Positions 41,859-49,670 of a stretch of DNA of 64,000 nt are shown here, in pieces (within the stretch, counting starts at the first letter, position 1; each line of letters begins with the position of its first letter). The notes under the pieces were generated by a model. That model did no database searches. It saw only the letters and a program-made list of their open reading frames with translations, and had not been told where the DNA came from. Origin of the DNA: Achromobacter xylosoxidans (GTDB lineage Bacteria; Pseudomonadota; Gammaproteobacteria; Burkholderiales; Burkholderiaceae_B); contig NZ_MTLG01000082.1 of the NCBI RefSeq assembly GCF_002192695.1, forward strand, positions 124,001 to 188,000, read 5' to 3'. The position numbers were made by a program, and so were the translations under genes.

Positions 41859-43271
41859 TCAGACGAGGCGGATGGTGGCTGCCTGCCGGCCCACGCGCTC
41901 CTGCGCTTGAACCAGGCGCTTTTTCAGCGCGGGCCAGTCTACTCCCAGCATCTTGCCGTGGCGCTTGCGCGCCTGGCCGGCGATCCACACGCTGTCGATG
42001 TCGGCCGTGCAGGCAAAGGTGACTACGCGGTCGGCGAGGCTGCCCGCCATCCCGAAGCCGATGCGGTCCGTGCTCAGCAACAGCAGGTCCGCGCGTTTGC
42101 CTACGCTGATCGTGCCGACGGTGTCGCCCAGCCGCACGGACTTGGCGCCCAGGCCGGTGGCGAAATCCAGGATGTAGTCGGAGGAACAGGCCTTCATGAC
42201 ATCGCGGACTTCGGGATCCAGGTACAGGTTCCAGTAGGTGGCGCGGATATGCTCGAAGTAGTCGCTGGGCAAGGCCAGGGAGATATCGATACCCATGCCG
42301 GTGGCCACGCCCGCCCGGCGCGAACGGCCATGCACGGAAGGTCCCTTGTCGGCGGACATGACGTACGGAAACTCGCCCATGGCCGTGGCGCAAATCATGC
42401 CGCCCGTGTCCCGCAGCATGGCCAGTTCTTCGTCGGTCAGGCGGTTGGCGTGGGTGGCCTGATAGTCCGGTCCGAGCAGGCCGGCATCGTGCAGGTCGCC
42501 GATGCCGGAGTCCCGGTGTCCCATGAAGCCGGCCGCGTGCGGCGCTTCCGGTTTGTGGATGTGGGCGGCCAGCATGCCGACGCCCATGCCGCGGGCCCGT
42601 GTCCATTCAGCGCGGATGTCGTCCAGCGAACTGCCGTTGTTGCCGCTGGGCGCCAGCGCCAGCTGCAAGGGCGCGGAGCTGTCGGAGAAAAGCTCCTGTT
42701 GCAGGCGCTCGGCGGTCCGCCAATGCGTCTCGCTGGTCTTGGCGATGCGTTGGCCGTCGGCCTGGGCCAGCGGCACCGTGTCGCCGGGACCGTAGGACGA
42801 GGACACGCCCAGCTGAAAGCCGAACCAGCCGGCGATGCCGGAATCCTTGAGGCCCTGGGCGGCGGCGAGGGCGCGGTCCTCGGTGGGCTGGCCGTGGGCG
42901 AAGTCGAAAATCGTGGTGACGCCGGAGTTGATCGCTTCCAGTCCGCCGACGAGTTCAGCCAGGTAATTGTCCTCGGGCGTCATGCAGACGATGGTCCGCA
43001 TCTTCCACTTCTGGTAGTTGCTGGCGTACTCGGCTGGCCGGGATTTCACCAGCCGGCCCATGTCGATGATCTCCCATACGTGGCGATGCGCATCGATCAG
43101 CCCAGGCATCAGGATCATGCCGCTGGCGTCGATGATTTCGGCGTCCTGCGCCTGCAGGTCCGGGCCTATCGCGGCGATGCGGTCATCTTCGATCAGGACG
43201 TCGCCCTGCAGCTCTCCGAGCTTCGCATCCATGCTCAGGATGCCGGCATTCTTTATCAGTGTTCTTGCCAT
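41859..43271 (-). CDS. Amidohydrolase (COG0402-like), cytoplasmic paralogue
   Basis: A 470-residue hydrolase clearly related along its length to the protein of 37929-39467; shared segments include EDNYLxELxGGLxAIxSGVTT, YAHGQPxE/FAHGQPTE, SDSSAPLQL, ADIDSVW and GKMLGVDW. Metal-site segments are GLIDAHRHVW, AAHIHKPE, THANRLTDEE and GMGIDISLAL. It starts MARTLIKNAGILSMDAK, with no signal peptide, so it should act in the cytoplasm. An ATG three codons earlier (43280) follows AAAAGGAGAC and could also start it. The natural substrate may be a deaminated or dechlorinated heterocycle, but this is not determinable. Confidence 0.85.
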   Translation of the reverse strand: MARTLIKNAGILSMDAKLGELQGDVLIEDDRIAAIGPDLQAQDAEIIDASGMILMPGLIDAHRHVWEIIDMGRLVKSRPAEYASNYQKWKMRTIVCMTPEDNYLAELVGGLEAINSGVTTIFDFAHGQPTEDRALAAAQGLKDSGIAGWFGFQLGVSSSYGPGDTVPLAQADGQRIAKTSETHWRTAERLQQELFSDSSAPLQLALAPSGNNGSSLDDIRAEWTRARGMGVGMLAAHIHKPEAPHAAGFMGHRDSGIGDLHDAGLLGPDYQATHANRLTDEELAMLRDTGGMICATAMGEFPYVMSADKGPSVHGRSRRAGVATGMGIDISLALPSDYFEHIRATYWNLYLDPEVRDVMKACSSDYILDFATGLGAKSVRLGDTVGTISVGKRADLLLLSTDRIGFGMAGSLADRVVTFACTADIDSVWIAGQARKRHGKMLGVDWPALKKRLVQAQERVGRQAATIRLV

Positions 43272-43378
43272 GTCTTCCATGTCTCCTTTTGGGAGCACAG
43301 ATTCTGTCAGCTTCCCTCACGCGGATAAATCCAGGCCTGGGAAACAATGGCTTTCCAATAGCAAAAGAATGCGCCGTG

Positions 43379-44728
43379 TCAGGCTGTTCCCGCCACCAAC
43401 TCATCGAACAGCAGATCGCCGCCCATCTGCCCGCCCTTGAGCATCAGCTCGATGCCGTCGGTCGCGGGGTCGTCGCTGCGCGTCAGGCTGACCGTCACGC
43501 CGGGCGCCAGCACGCAGCGGAACGCCAGGCCCCAGACGCCCAGGGCCAACGTCGCCTGGCTGGACGTGTCGCCGCCGGCGATGCCGATGCGCGACAGGGG
43601 CGCGCCGGCCTGCGCGCTGGCGCGCACGATGTCCGCCACCAGTTGGCCGGTGGCGCGGGCGGTCGCGGCGGTCTGATGGGGGGCAAGGGGCTGGGCGGGC
43701 CGGTCGGTGTGCGCCAGCACGTTGCGCCCCTGGGCCAGCGTGGCGGCGGCCAACTGGGCTTGTTGCGCGGCATAGGCCGGGTCTTGCAAGAGCCGTTCCG
43801 CCTGCAGCGGCTGGCGCTGGTACTGGCGGCACGCGGCGATCTGCCTGGCCGTGACCGGAGACAGGCTGCCGGCGACCACCAGCACCGGGCCCGAGGCCGC
43901 TTGCAGCGGCGCGGCCGTGGCGTTTGCGTCGCCGGCCGGCATGGCGCGGGCCAGCGCCTGCTGCACGCTGCTGGGGCCGACCGTCAGCAGGGGCAGGCAG
44001 GCCGCCGCGCGCCAGATGAGGCGGCCGATGATGGCCAGGTGTTCTTCGTCGATCAGGTCCAGCAGCAGCGGTCCGTCGGTGCTGTCGATGACCTGGTTCA
44101 TCCAGTCGTCCAGCAGCGGCGCATCCGCCGCCCGCCGCAGTCGCGGGTAGGCCGTGTGCGGCAAGGAGCGGATGTCCAGCAAACCTTGCGCCGCCAGGTG
44201 CAGGCGCAGGTCGGCTTCGTGCATGGGGGTGACGGGATGCGCGCTCATGACCGGATGGCGGTCGATGCGGTGGATCTCGGGCGCGGAGCCCGCGCGCGCG
44301 AACAGCTGGGCGAAGCTGCAATAGCGGCCGATGCTGGGCTGCCCGCCGACGATGGGCACCAGCGGATTGGGCATGTGGCGGCGCAGCTCGCGCACGGCGG
44401 CGCCGATGCTGCCCACGTGCGGTGCGCTGTCGAAGGTGGAGCAGCACTTGTAGTGCAGCACGCGCACGCCCGCGCCGGCCATGTAGCGGCCCACGGCATG
44501 CAGTTCGGCCTGCATGTCGGCCGGCGCCATGCCGCGCGCCGCGCCGGCGATGCCGATGGCGTCCAGCGGTCCGGCGCGCCGCAACTGCTCCCGCGTTGGC
44601 ACGCCCAGGAACAGCAAGCTGCGCAGGCCGGCGCGCGCGGTTTCGGCCAGCGTGTCGGTGGCGCCTGTGAAGTCGTCGCCATACCAGCCCAGCCGCGGCC
44701 GTGTTTCTTGCTGCGCCGCTGCGCTCAT
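43379..44728 (-). CDS. Four-carbon acid sugar kinase family (DUF1537) protein
   Basis: A 449-residue kinase of the OtnK/DtnK/OiaK family. The N-terminal sugar-acid-binding domain shows GWYGDDFTGATDTLAE; the C-terminal ATP-binding domain shows IGIAGGDTSSQATLALG and MLKGGQMGGDLLFDEL. Known members phosphorylate D- or L-threonate, erythronate or 3-oxo-isoapionate. Its start overlaps the RuBisCO-like gene by four bases (ATGA), a pairing known from D-apionate catabolism, where OiaK makes the phosphate ester that the RuBisCO-like protein cleaves. Its exact substrate is open. Confidence 0.88.
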   Translation of the reverse strand: MSAAAQQETRPRLGWYGDDFTGATDTLAETARAGLRSLLFLGVPTREQLRRAGPLDAIGIAGAARGMAPADMQAELHAVGRYMAGAGVRVLHYKCCSTFDSAPHVGSIGAAVRELRRHMPNPLVPIVGGQPSIGRYCSFAQLFARAGSAPEIHRIDRHPVMSAHPVTPMHEADLRLHLAAQGLLDIRSLPHTAYPRLRRAADAPLLDDWMNQVIDSTDGPLLLDLIDEEHLAIIGRLIWRAAACLPLLTVGPSSVQQALARAMPAGDANATAAPLQAASGPVLVVAGSLSPVTARQIAACRQYQRQPLQAERLLQDPAYAAQQAQLAAATLAQGRNVLAHTDRPAQPLAPHQTAATARATGQLVADIVRASAQAGAPLSRIGIAGGDTSSQATLALGVWGLAFRCVLAPGVTVSLTRSDDPATDGIELMLKGGQMGGDLLFDELVAGTA

Positions 44729-46002
44729 GCGCGTCCGCCGAAGAATTCGATGGCGCGCCGCAGTTCCGGCGCGTTGCGCGCGTAGTCTTCCAGCCGCTCG
44801 CCGTCGCGCATGGCCTGCCAGGCCTGGCGGATGCTGAGCACGCCCGCGGCGGGCCCGTCCGGGTGGGCGAGGATGCCGCCGCCGGACATGAATAGCAGGT
44901 CGTCGCTGCGCACGGCGGCCCAGGTGGCGGGCACGGTGCCGGCCCATTGGCCGGACGAAAACGCGGGCATGACGGGATCGTCGATCCCGGGGGTCAGCGA
45001 GGCCAGGCAGTCGCGCGCGGACTCCACGACTTCGGCGTCTTCCTGGGCGAACTTGCCTTGCAGGCCGTGCACGTGCATATGGTCCACGCCGGCCAGCCGC
45101 CACAACGTCTGGTAGGCCTGGAAGCCCACGCCCAGCATGGGGTGGCGCGACAGCGCGCCATGGCCGTTGCGGTGGCCGTGCAGCGCCAGCGGGGTGCTGC
45201 GGCGCAAGGTCTGGATGGCCGAGTAGCCGCAATGGTTCAGGCTGGCCATGACGCAGGTGCCGCCTTCGCGTTCGATCAGGTCGGCGTGGCGGCGCATGGC
45301 GTCGGTCTCGTCGCTGATGTTGAACGCCACCATGACCTGCCGCCCGGTGCGTTCGCGGTGCGCGCGCACCACCGCCATGACGGCGGCGACGCGCTGGGCC
45401 AGCGGCGCGTGGGCGGGGTTGGCGCAGACCTCGTCGTCCTTGATGAAGTCCACGCCCGCGGCGCACAACTGCGCCGCCAGATGCGCGGTCTGCTCGGGCG
45501 ACAGGCCGACGTTGGGCTTGATGATGGTGCCTACCAGCGGACCGTGCGCCACGCCGGTCAGTTGCCGCGTGCCGGCGATGCCCACGCGCGGCATGTCGAA
45601 CTGGGCGCGGTAGTTGGCCGGCAGGTCCATGCTTTCCAGGCGCAGCCCGGTGACTTCGCCCAGGTCGTAAAGGTTGCCGCCTACCGTGGCCGCCAGCGTC
45701 GGCAGGTTGGCGCCGACGTTGGCGACGGGGAAGGCGATGCGCACGCGGGCGCGCTGGTAGCGGCCGGGCATGCCGCCGGGCTGTCGCGCCAGCCAGGCGT
45801 TGGGCAGGCTGGGCGCGGACGCGGATTCCAGGGGCTCGATGGACTCGATGCGCGCGCGGGCGCGGGCCCGCAGTTCATCGGTCTCGCCCTGCACCCGCGT
45901 GAAGGTGCCGCAGGATTGCTCGCCAGCCATGACCTCCGCGACCTTTGCGGGGTCCAGCGGGGTTTCGATCAGGTAGGTGGCGGTAAACGATTGGGAATTC
46001 AT
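44725..46002 (-). CDS. RuBisCO-like protein (form IV)
   Basis: A 425-residue protein with the RuBisCO large-subunit fold. Compared with true RuBisCO, the KPK motif is K162-P-N164 (second Lys lost), the carbamylated-Lys/metal motif is kept as K188-D-D-E191, and H277-R278, H308-M-H310, K317 and S373-G-G also match active-site positions. The N-terminal loop reads GEQSCGTFT instead of ESSTGTWT. It is therefore not a CO2-fixing enzyme but may carry out an enolase, decarboxylase or hydrolase reaction on a phosphorylated sugar acid, as OiaX/OiaT do. The 4-base overlap with the DUF1537 kinase gene supports a kinase-then-cleavage pathway. Confidence 0.9.
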   Translation of the reverse strand: MNSQSFTATYLIETPLDPAKVAEVMAGEQSCGTFTRVQGETDELRARARARIESIEPLESASAPSLPNAWLARQPGGMPGRYQRARVRIAFPVANVGANLPTLAATVGGNLYDLGEVTGLRLESMDLPANYRAQFDMPRVGIAGTRQLTGVAHGPLVGTIIKPNVGLSPEQTAHLAAQLCAAGVDFIKDDEVCANPAHAPLAQRVAAVMAVVRAHRERTGRQVMVAFNISDETDAMRRHADLIEREGGTCVMASLNHCGYSAIQTLRRSTPLALHGHRNGHGALSRHPMLGVGFQAYQTLWRLAGVDHMHVHGLQGKFAQEDAEVVESARDCLASLTPGIDDPVMPAFSSGQWAGTVPATWAAVRSDDLLFMSGGGILAHPDGPAAGVLSIRQAWQAMRDGERLEDYARNAPELRRAIEFFGGRA

Positions 46003-46023
46003 GGCGGCGGTGGCGGGTAAGGG

Positions 46024-46563
46024 TCAGATCCGGTTCAGGTCGGGAAAGGGGCGCACGGGATCCTTGCCGTCCCAATCCCGGGCGCTGTCGCGGATCAGGT
46101 CGAACAGGCGGCCCTTGGGGCCGGCGACTTCGGACAGCTCGATCACGGTGCCGGGGTGGTATTCGGTGTCGAAGTAGATGAAGCGGCCTTTCTCGCCCAC
46201 TTCGCCGCTCATCTTGGGCTTGAAGCCCTGCGCCAGCAGGCGCTCCAGGTCGGCGTCGTAGCTTTCGGTCCAGTACGCCACGTGCTGCAGCCCGGTGCGG
46301 CCGGCCTGCAGGAAGTCGCGGTACATGGAGGGCACGTCGTTGCGGGTCTGGATCAGTTCGACCTGCACGAAGCCCGAGTTGGCCAGCGCCACCGAGTTGT
46401 GCGGCTCGTGGCTTTCGCCGTCGTACTGGTAGTTGACGATGGGCACGCGCGGGTTGTAGTACCAGGGGCCCACGCCCAGCGTGGCGCTCCAGTAGTCCAT
46501 GGCGGCTTCGATGTCGTGCACCACATAACCGAGTTGGCGGATTTCGCCCAGAAAACGACTCAT
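46024..46563 (-). CDS. VOC (glyoxalase/bleomycin resistance) family protein
   Basis: A 179-residue protein with the paired beta-alpha-beta-beta-beta modules of the vicinal-oxygen-chelate fold: LGEIRQLGYVVHDIEAAMDYWSATLGVGPW, then GFVQVELIQ, GLQHVAYWTE and FIYFDTEYHPGTVIELSE. Likely metal ligands are Q9 (or nearby), E, H and the late E. Close relatives include methylmalonyl-CoA epimerase-like and dioxygenase proteins of unknown role. It lies between the TRAP transporter and RuBisCO-like genes on the same strand, with 21 bases to the latter, so it is probably a third enzyme of the pathway, such as an epimerase, isomerase or lyase. Confidence 0.8.
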   Translation of the reverse strand: MSRFLGEIRQLGYVVHDIEAAMDYWSATLGVGPWYYNPRVPIVNYQYDGESHEPHNSVALANSGFVQVELIQTRNDVPSMYRDFLQAGRTGLQHVAYWTESYDADLERLLAQGFKPKMSGEVGEKGRFIYFDTEYHPGTVIELSEVAGPKGRLFDLIRDSARDWDGKDPVRPFPDLNRI

Positions 46564-46606
46564 GATGGATTCTTTGCGGGAAGAGGTTTGAGGATGTCGG
46601 GAGGAA

Positions 46607-46625
46607 GCGGCCCCGTTGGGGCCGC
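46607..46625. other. Intercistronic hairpin after the TRAP permease gene
   Basis: GCGGCCCC and GGGGCCGC form a perfect 8-bp stem with the loop GTT, five bases past the TRAP permease stop and 43 bases before the VOC gene start. No T-run on the minus strand. Likely an mRNA-processing or stability element that separates transporter and enzyme expression. Confidence 0.5.
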
Positions 46626-46630
46626 GGATC

Positions 46631-48511
46631 TCACAGGAAACCGATGGAGAACCAGGGGAAGGCGGCGACGATCACCAGGCCCACCAGCAGCGCGGCGACG
46701 TAGCCCCAGATAGGGCCTATGCCTTCGTTGGGATCGACCCGGCTGATGGCGCAGGCGCCGTAGTAGCCCACGCCGAAGGGCGGCGCGAACAGGCCTATGC
46801 CCATGGCGAAGATCACCACCATGGCGTAGTGCACCTCGTGCACGCCGGCCTGCGCCGCGATCGGGAACAGCAGCGGGCCGAACAGCACGATGGCGGGGAT
46901 GCCTTCCAGCACGCTGCCCAGGATGATGAAGGCCACGATGGACACGGCCAGGAAACCGTAGCTGCCGCCGGGCATGCCGGCCATCAGCTTCGCCAGGTCG
47001 CCGGAGAAGCCGGACTGCGTCAGCGCCCAGGCCATGGCCGTGGCGCAGCCCACGATCAGCATGATGGCGCCGGACAGCGAGGCGGTCTCGATCAGCATGG
47101 GCTTCAACCTGGCCCAGTCGAAGCGCCGGTAGATCAGCAGGCCGACCAGGGCCGAGTACACGATGCCTATGGTCGAGACCTCGGTGGCGGTGGCCACGCC
47201 TTCGACCACCGCGGCGCGGATCACGAAGGGCAGGGCCACGGCGGGCAGGGCGATGACGAAGAAGCGTCCGATCTCGCGGGGGCTGAAGCGCTGCGCCAGG
47301 CTCAGGTCTTCCTTGCGGTAGCGCCACCACACCACCGAGCACAGGGCCAGGCCCAGCACCACGGCCGGCAGCAGCCCGCCCGTGAAGAGCGCGGCGATGG
47401 ACACGCCGGTCACCGAGCCGATGGTGATGAGCACGATGGACGGTGGAATGGTCTCGGTCTGCGCGCCGGTGGCCGACAGCAGCGCCACCAGGTCGCCGGG
47501 CTTGGCGCCGCGTTTCTGCATTTCCGGGAACAGCACGGGCGCGATGGCCGCCATGTCGGCGATCTTGGAGCCCGAAATGCCGGACACCAGGTACATGGCG
47601 CCGATCAGCACATAGGACAGCCCGCCGCGCACGTGGCCCAGCAGGCTGGCCAGGAACTGGATCATTGCGCGCGCCATGCCGGTCATCTCGATCAGCGAGC
47701 CCAGGAAGATGAAGAGCGGCACCGCCAGCAGCATCAGGTGCGACATGCCTTCGTCCAGCCGTCCCACCATCACCACCATGGGGGTGTTGGTGGTCAGGGC
47801 CAGGTAGGAGAACGTGGCCAGCGCGAACGAGAACGCGATGGGCACGCCCGAGAACACGGTCGCGGCGACGATGCCCACGAAGAAGATCAGCAGGTTCAGC
47901 TTGCCCAGCGTGGCAAAGAGGGGCTGCGCCACCCAGAACAGCGCGACGACCGCCGCGGCTCCCGCCAGCGCCGCCAGCATCTGCGGCGCGGTCTGCGTGC
48001 GCAGGAGGCGCAGCAGCGCCACCACCGTCATCAGCCCCATGCCCACCGGAATCGCGGCGGCGCGCCAGGCGTTGCTGAGTTCCAGCGCGGGCGTGATGAT
48101 GAAGTGCTCTTCATGCGCGTATTCCACGGCGGGCGCCAGGATCAGCGCCAGGAAGGCCAGCGAGGCGGCCAGCGCCAGCGTTTCCAGCTGGGCGCGGCGC
48201 GCGGGGCTGACGTTGTTGACCAGCGCCGTCATCCGCATGTGTTCGCCCCGCCGCAGGGCGACCACCGCGCCCAGCATGGACAGCCACAGGAACAGGATGG
48301 ACGCCAGCTCGTCGGACCAGACCAGCGGGCTGTGGAAGGCGTAGCGCGCGACGACGCCCGCGAACAGCACGGCGATCTCGACCAGCACGATGGCCGCGGC
48401 CACGTGCTCGACCACGCTGCCCAGCAGCGCGTCGAGCGCGCCGGCGGCGCGGCGCAGAGGGTGGGCCGGCAGCGCCTGCGGCGCGGCGTGGGGAGCGGAC
48501 AGGGAGGACAT
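46631..48511 (-). CDS. TRAP transporter permease, fused small (DctQ) and large (DctM) subunits
   Basis: A 626-residue membrane protein in which a DctQ-like four-helix domain (residues about 25-165, with PLVWSDELASILFLWLSMLGAVVALRRGEHMRM split by a loop) is followed by the 12-helix DctM domain from about residue 200 (NLLIFFVGIVAATVFSGVPIAFSFAL, KIADMAAIAPVLFPEMQKRG, PPSIVLITIG, LFAPPFGVGYYGACAI). It imports a carboxylic acid with sodium. Fused QM proteins are a known minority form. The solute-binding protein is encoded just upstream. The substrate is presumably the sugar acid used by the kinase/RuBisCO-like pair. Confidence 0.92.
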   Translation of the reverse strand: MSSLSAPHAAPQALPAHPLRRAAGALDALLGSVVEHVAAAIVLVEIAVLFAGVVARYAFHSPLVWSDELASILFLWLSMLGAVVALRRGEHMRMTALVNNVSPARRAQLETLALAASLAFLALILAPAVEYAHEEHFIITPALELSNAWRAAAIPVGMGLMTVVALLRLLRTQTAPQMLAALAGAAAVVALFWVAQPLFATLGKLNLLIFFVGIVAATVFSGVPIAFSFALATFSYLALTTNTPMVVMVGRLDEGMSHLMLLAVPLFIFLGSLIEMTGMARAMIQFLASLLGHVRGGLSYVLIGAMYLVSGISGSKIADMAAIAPVLFPEMQKRGAKPGDLVALLSATGAQTETIPPSIVLITIGSVTGVSIAALFTGGLLPAVVLGLALCSVVWWRYRKEDLSLAQRFSPREIGRFFVIALPAVALPFVIRAAVVEGVATATEVSTIGIVYSALVGLLIYRRFDWARLKPMLIETASLSGAIMLIVGCATAMAWALTQSGFSGDLAKLMAGMPGGSYGFLAVSIVAFIILGSVLEGIPAIVLFGPLLFPIAAQAGVHEVHYAMVVIFAMGIGLFAPPFGVGYYGACAISRVDPNEGIGPIWGYVAALLVGLVIVAAFPWFSIGFL

Positions 48512-48520
48512 GGCGCGTCC

Positions 48521-49540
48521 TCAGGCCAGCTTGCCTACGGCCTGCTCCAGCAGGGTCCAGGCCTCGTTGCCGAAGCGGCCCTGCCATTCCTTGTAGAAGC
48601 CGGCCGCGCGCAATTGCTCGCGGAAGCTGTCGGCCGACGGCTGGTTGAACAGCAACCCCTTGCCCTCCAGGTCCGACTGCACCGAGGCGTTGAGCTTCTT
48701 GATGTCTTCGCGCTGGGCCAGGCCGGCCTCGTTGATGCCGCGCGCCACGACGGTCTTCAGGTCCTGCGGCAGGCCTTCCCACATGCGGCCGTTGGCGATG
48801 AACCAGTAGCCGTCCCAGATGTGGTTGGTGAGCGAGCAGTATTTCTGCACTTCGTACAGCTTGGCCACCTGGATGATGGGCAGCGGGTTTTCCTGCGCGT
48901 CCACCACCTTGGTCTGCAGCGAGGAATAGACCTCGCTGAACTGCAGGCTGGCGGGGGCGGCGCCCAGGCCCTTGAACATCGAGATCGGCAGCGAGCTGAC
49001 CGGCACGCGGATCTTCAGCCCTTCCATGTCGGCGGCGGACTTGACCGGCGCCTTGCTGCTGGTGGTCTGGCGGAAACCGTTGTCCCACATCTTTTCGAAG
49101 GCGTAGAGGCGGCGCTGCGCGATGGCGGCGCGCACATGCGCGCCAAGCGCGCCGTCCATGGCGCTCCAGACCTGGCCATAGTCCTTGAAGGCGAAGCCCA
49201 CGGCATTGATCGCCGCGACCGGCACCAGGGTCGCGATGACCAGTGCGGACGGGGTGAAGAAGTCGATGCCGCCCGAGCGCACCTGGGCCAGCATGTCGGT
49301 GTCCCCGCCCAGCTGGTTGTTCGGGAAGATCTTGATGTCCACGCGGCCGTTGCTTTCCTTGAGGATGCGTTCGGCGGCTTCCTGGGCGCGAATGTTCAGC
49401 GGGTGCGTGACCGGCAGGTTGTTGCCGTACTTGAGCGTGTAGTCGGCGGCGCGGGCGATCAGCGGGAAGCCCGAGGTCAGGGCGACGGCGGGAACCGCGC
49501 AAAGGCGGCGCAGGGCGCTACGGCGTGTCAGCAGCTTCAT
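48521..49540 (-). CDS. TRAP transporter solute-binding protein (DctP family)
   Basis: A 339-residue periplasmic receptor of the DctP family. The signal begins MKLLTRRSALRRLCAVPAV, a twin-Arg-like Tat signal, ending at ARAAD. Body motifs are LKYGNNLPVTHPLNIRAQEAAE, IKIFPNNQLGGDTDMLAQVRSGGIDFF and the Arg-bearing GLKIRVPVS with QFSEVYSSLQTKVVDAQENP; these form the carboxylate-binding pocket and helix. GGAGACAACC precedes the ATG. It is the first gene of the operon and lies opposite the LacI regulator. Confidence 0.93.
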   Translation of the reverse strand: MKLLTRRSALRRLCAVPAVALTSGFPLIARAADYTLKYGNNLPVTHPLNIRAQEAAERILKESNGRVDIKIFPNNQLGGDTDMLAQVRSGGIDFFTPSALVIATLVPVAAINAVGFAFKDYGQVWSAMDGALGAHVRAAIAQRRLYAFEKMWDNGFRQTTSSKAPVKSAADMEGLKIRVPVSSLPISMFKGLGAAPASLQFSEVYSSLQTKVVDAQENPLPIIQVAKLYEVQKYCSLTNHIWDGYWFIANGRMWEGLPQDLKTVVARGINEAGLAQREDIKKLNASVQSDLEGKGLLFNQPSADSFREQLRAAGFYKEWQGRFGNEAWTLLEQAVGKLA

Positions 49541-49560
49541 GGTTGTCTCCATAATCTTGG

Positions 49561-49670
49561 TTATGATGTTTTTTGATGTGCCACAACAGCGCCAGTACCA
49601 TGCGGCAGACTGGACAATAGTGAATCGTTGCCAATATCGTCAAACCTGATTAATGATGGATTTTGATGTG
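49561..49670. repeat. 20-bp direct repeat, spaced 90 bp, between TRAP operon and LacI gene
   Basis: TTATGATGTTTTTTGATGTG (49561-49580) and TAATGATGGATTTTGATGTG (49651-49670) match at 17 of 20 positions. The first lies 21 bases upstream of the TRAP operon start, the second covers the ATGATG start of the LacI gene. Each also holds GATG-N6-GATG. They are the best candidate sites for the LacI regulator. Confidence 0.55.

Noticed and set aside
46616..49576. 986-codon plus-strand frame opposite the TRAP genes
   Set aside because: Extremely His/Gln/Gly-rich with no hydrophobic core or motif; it mirrors the TRAP membrane genes on the minus strand.
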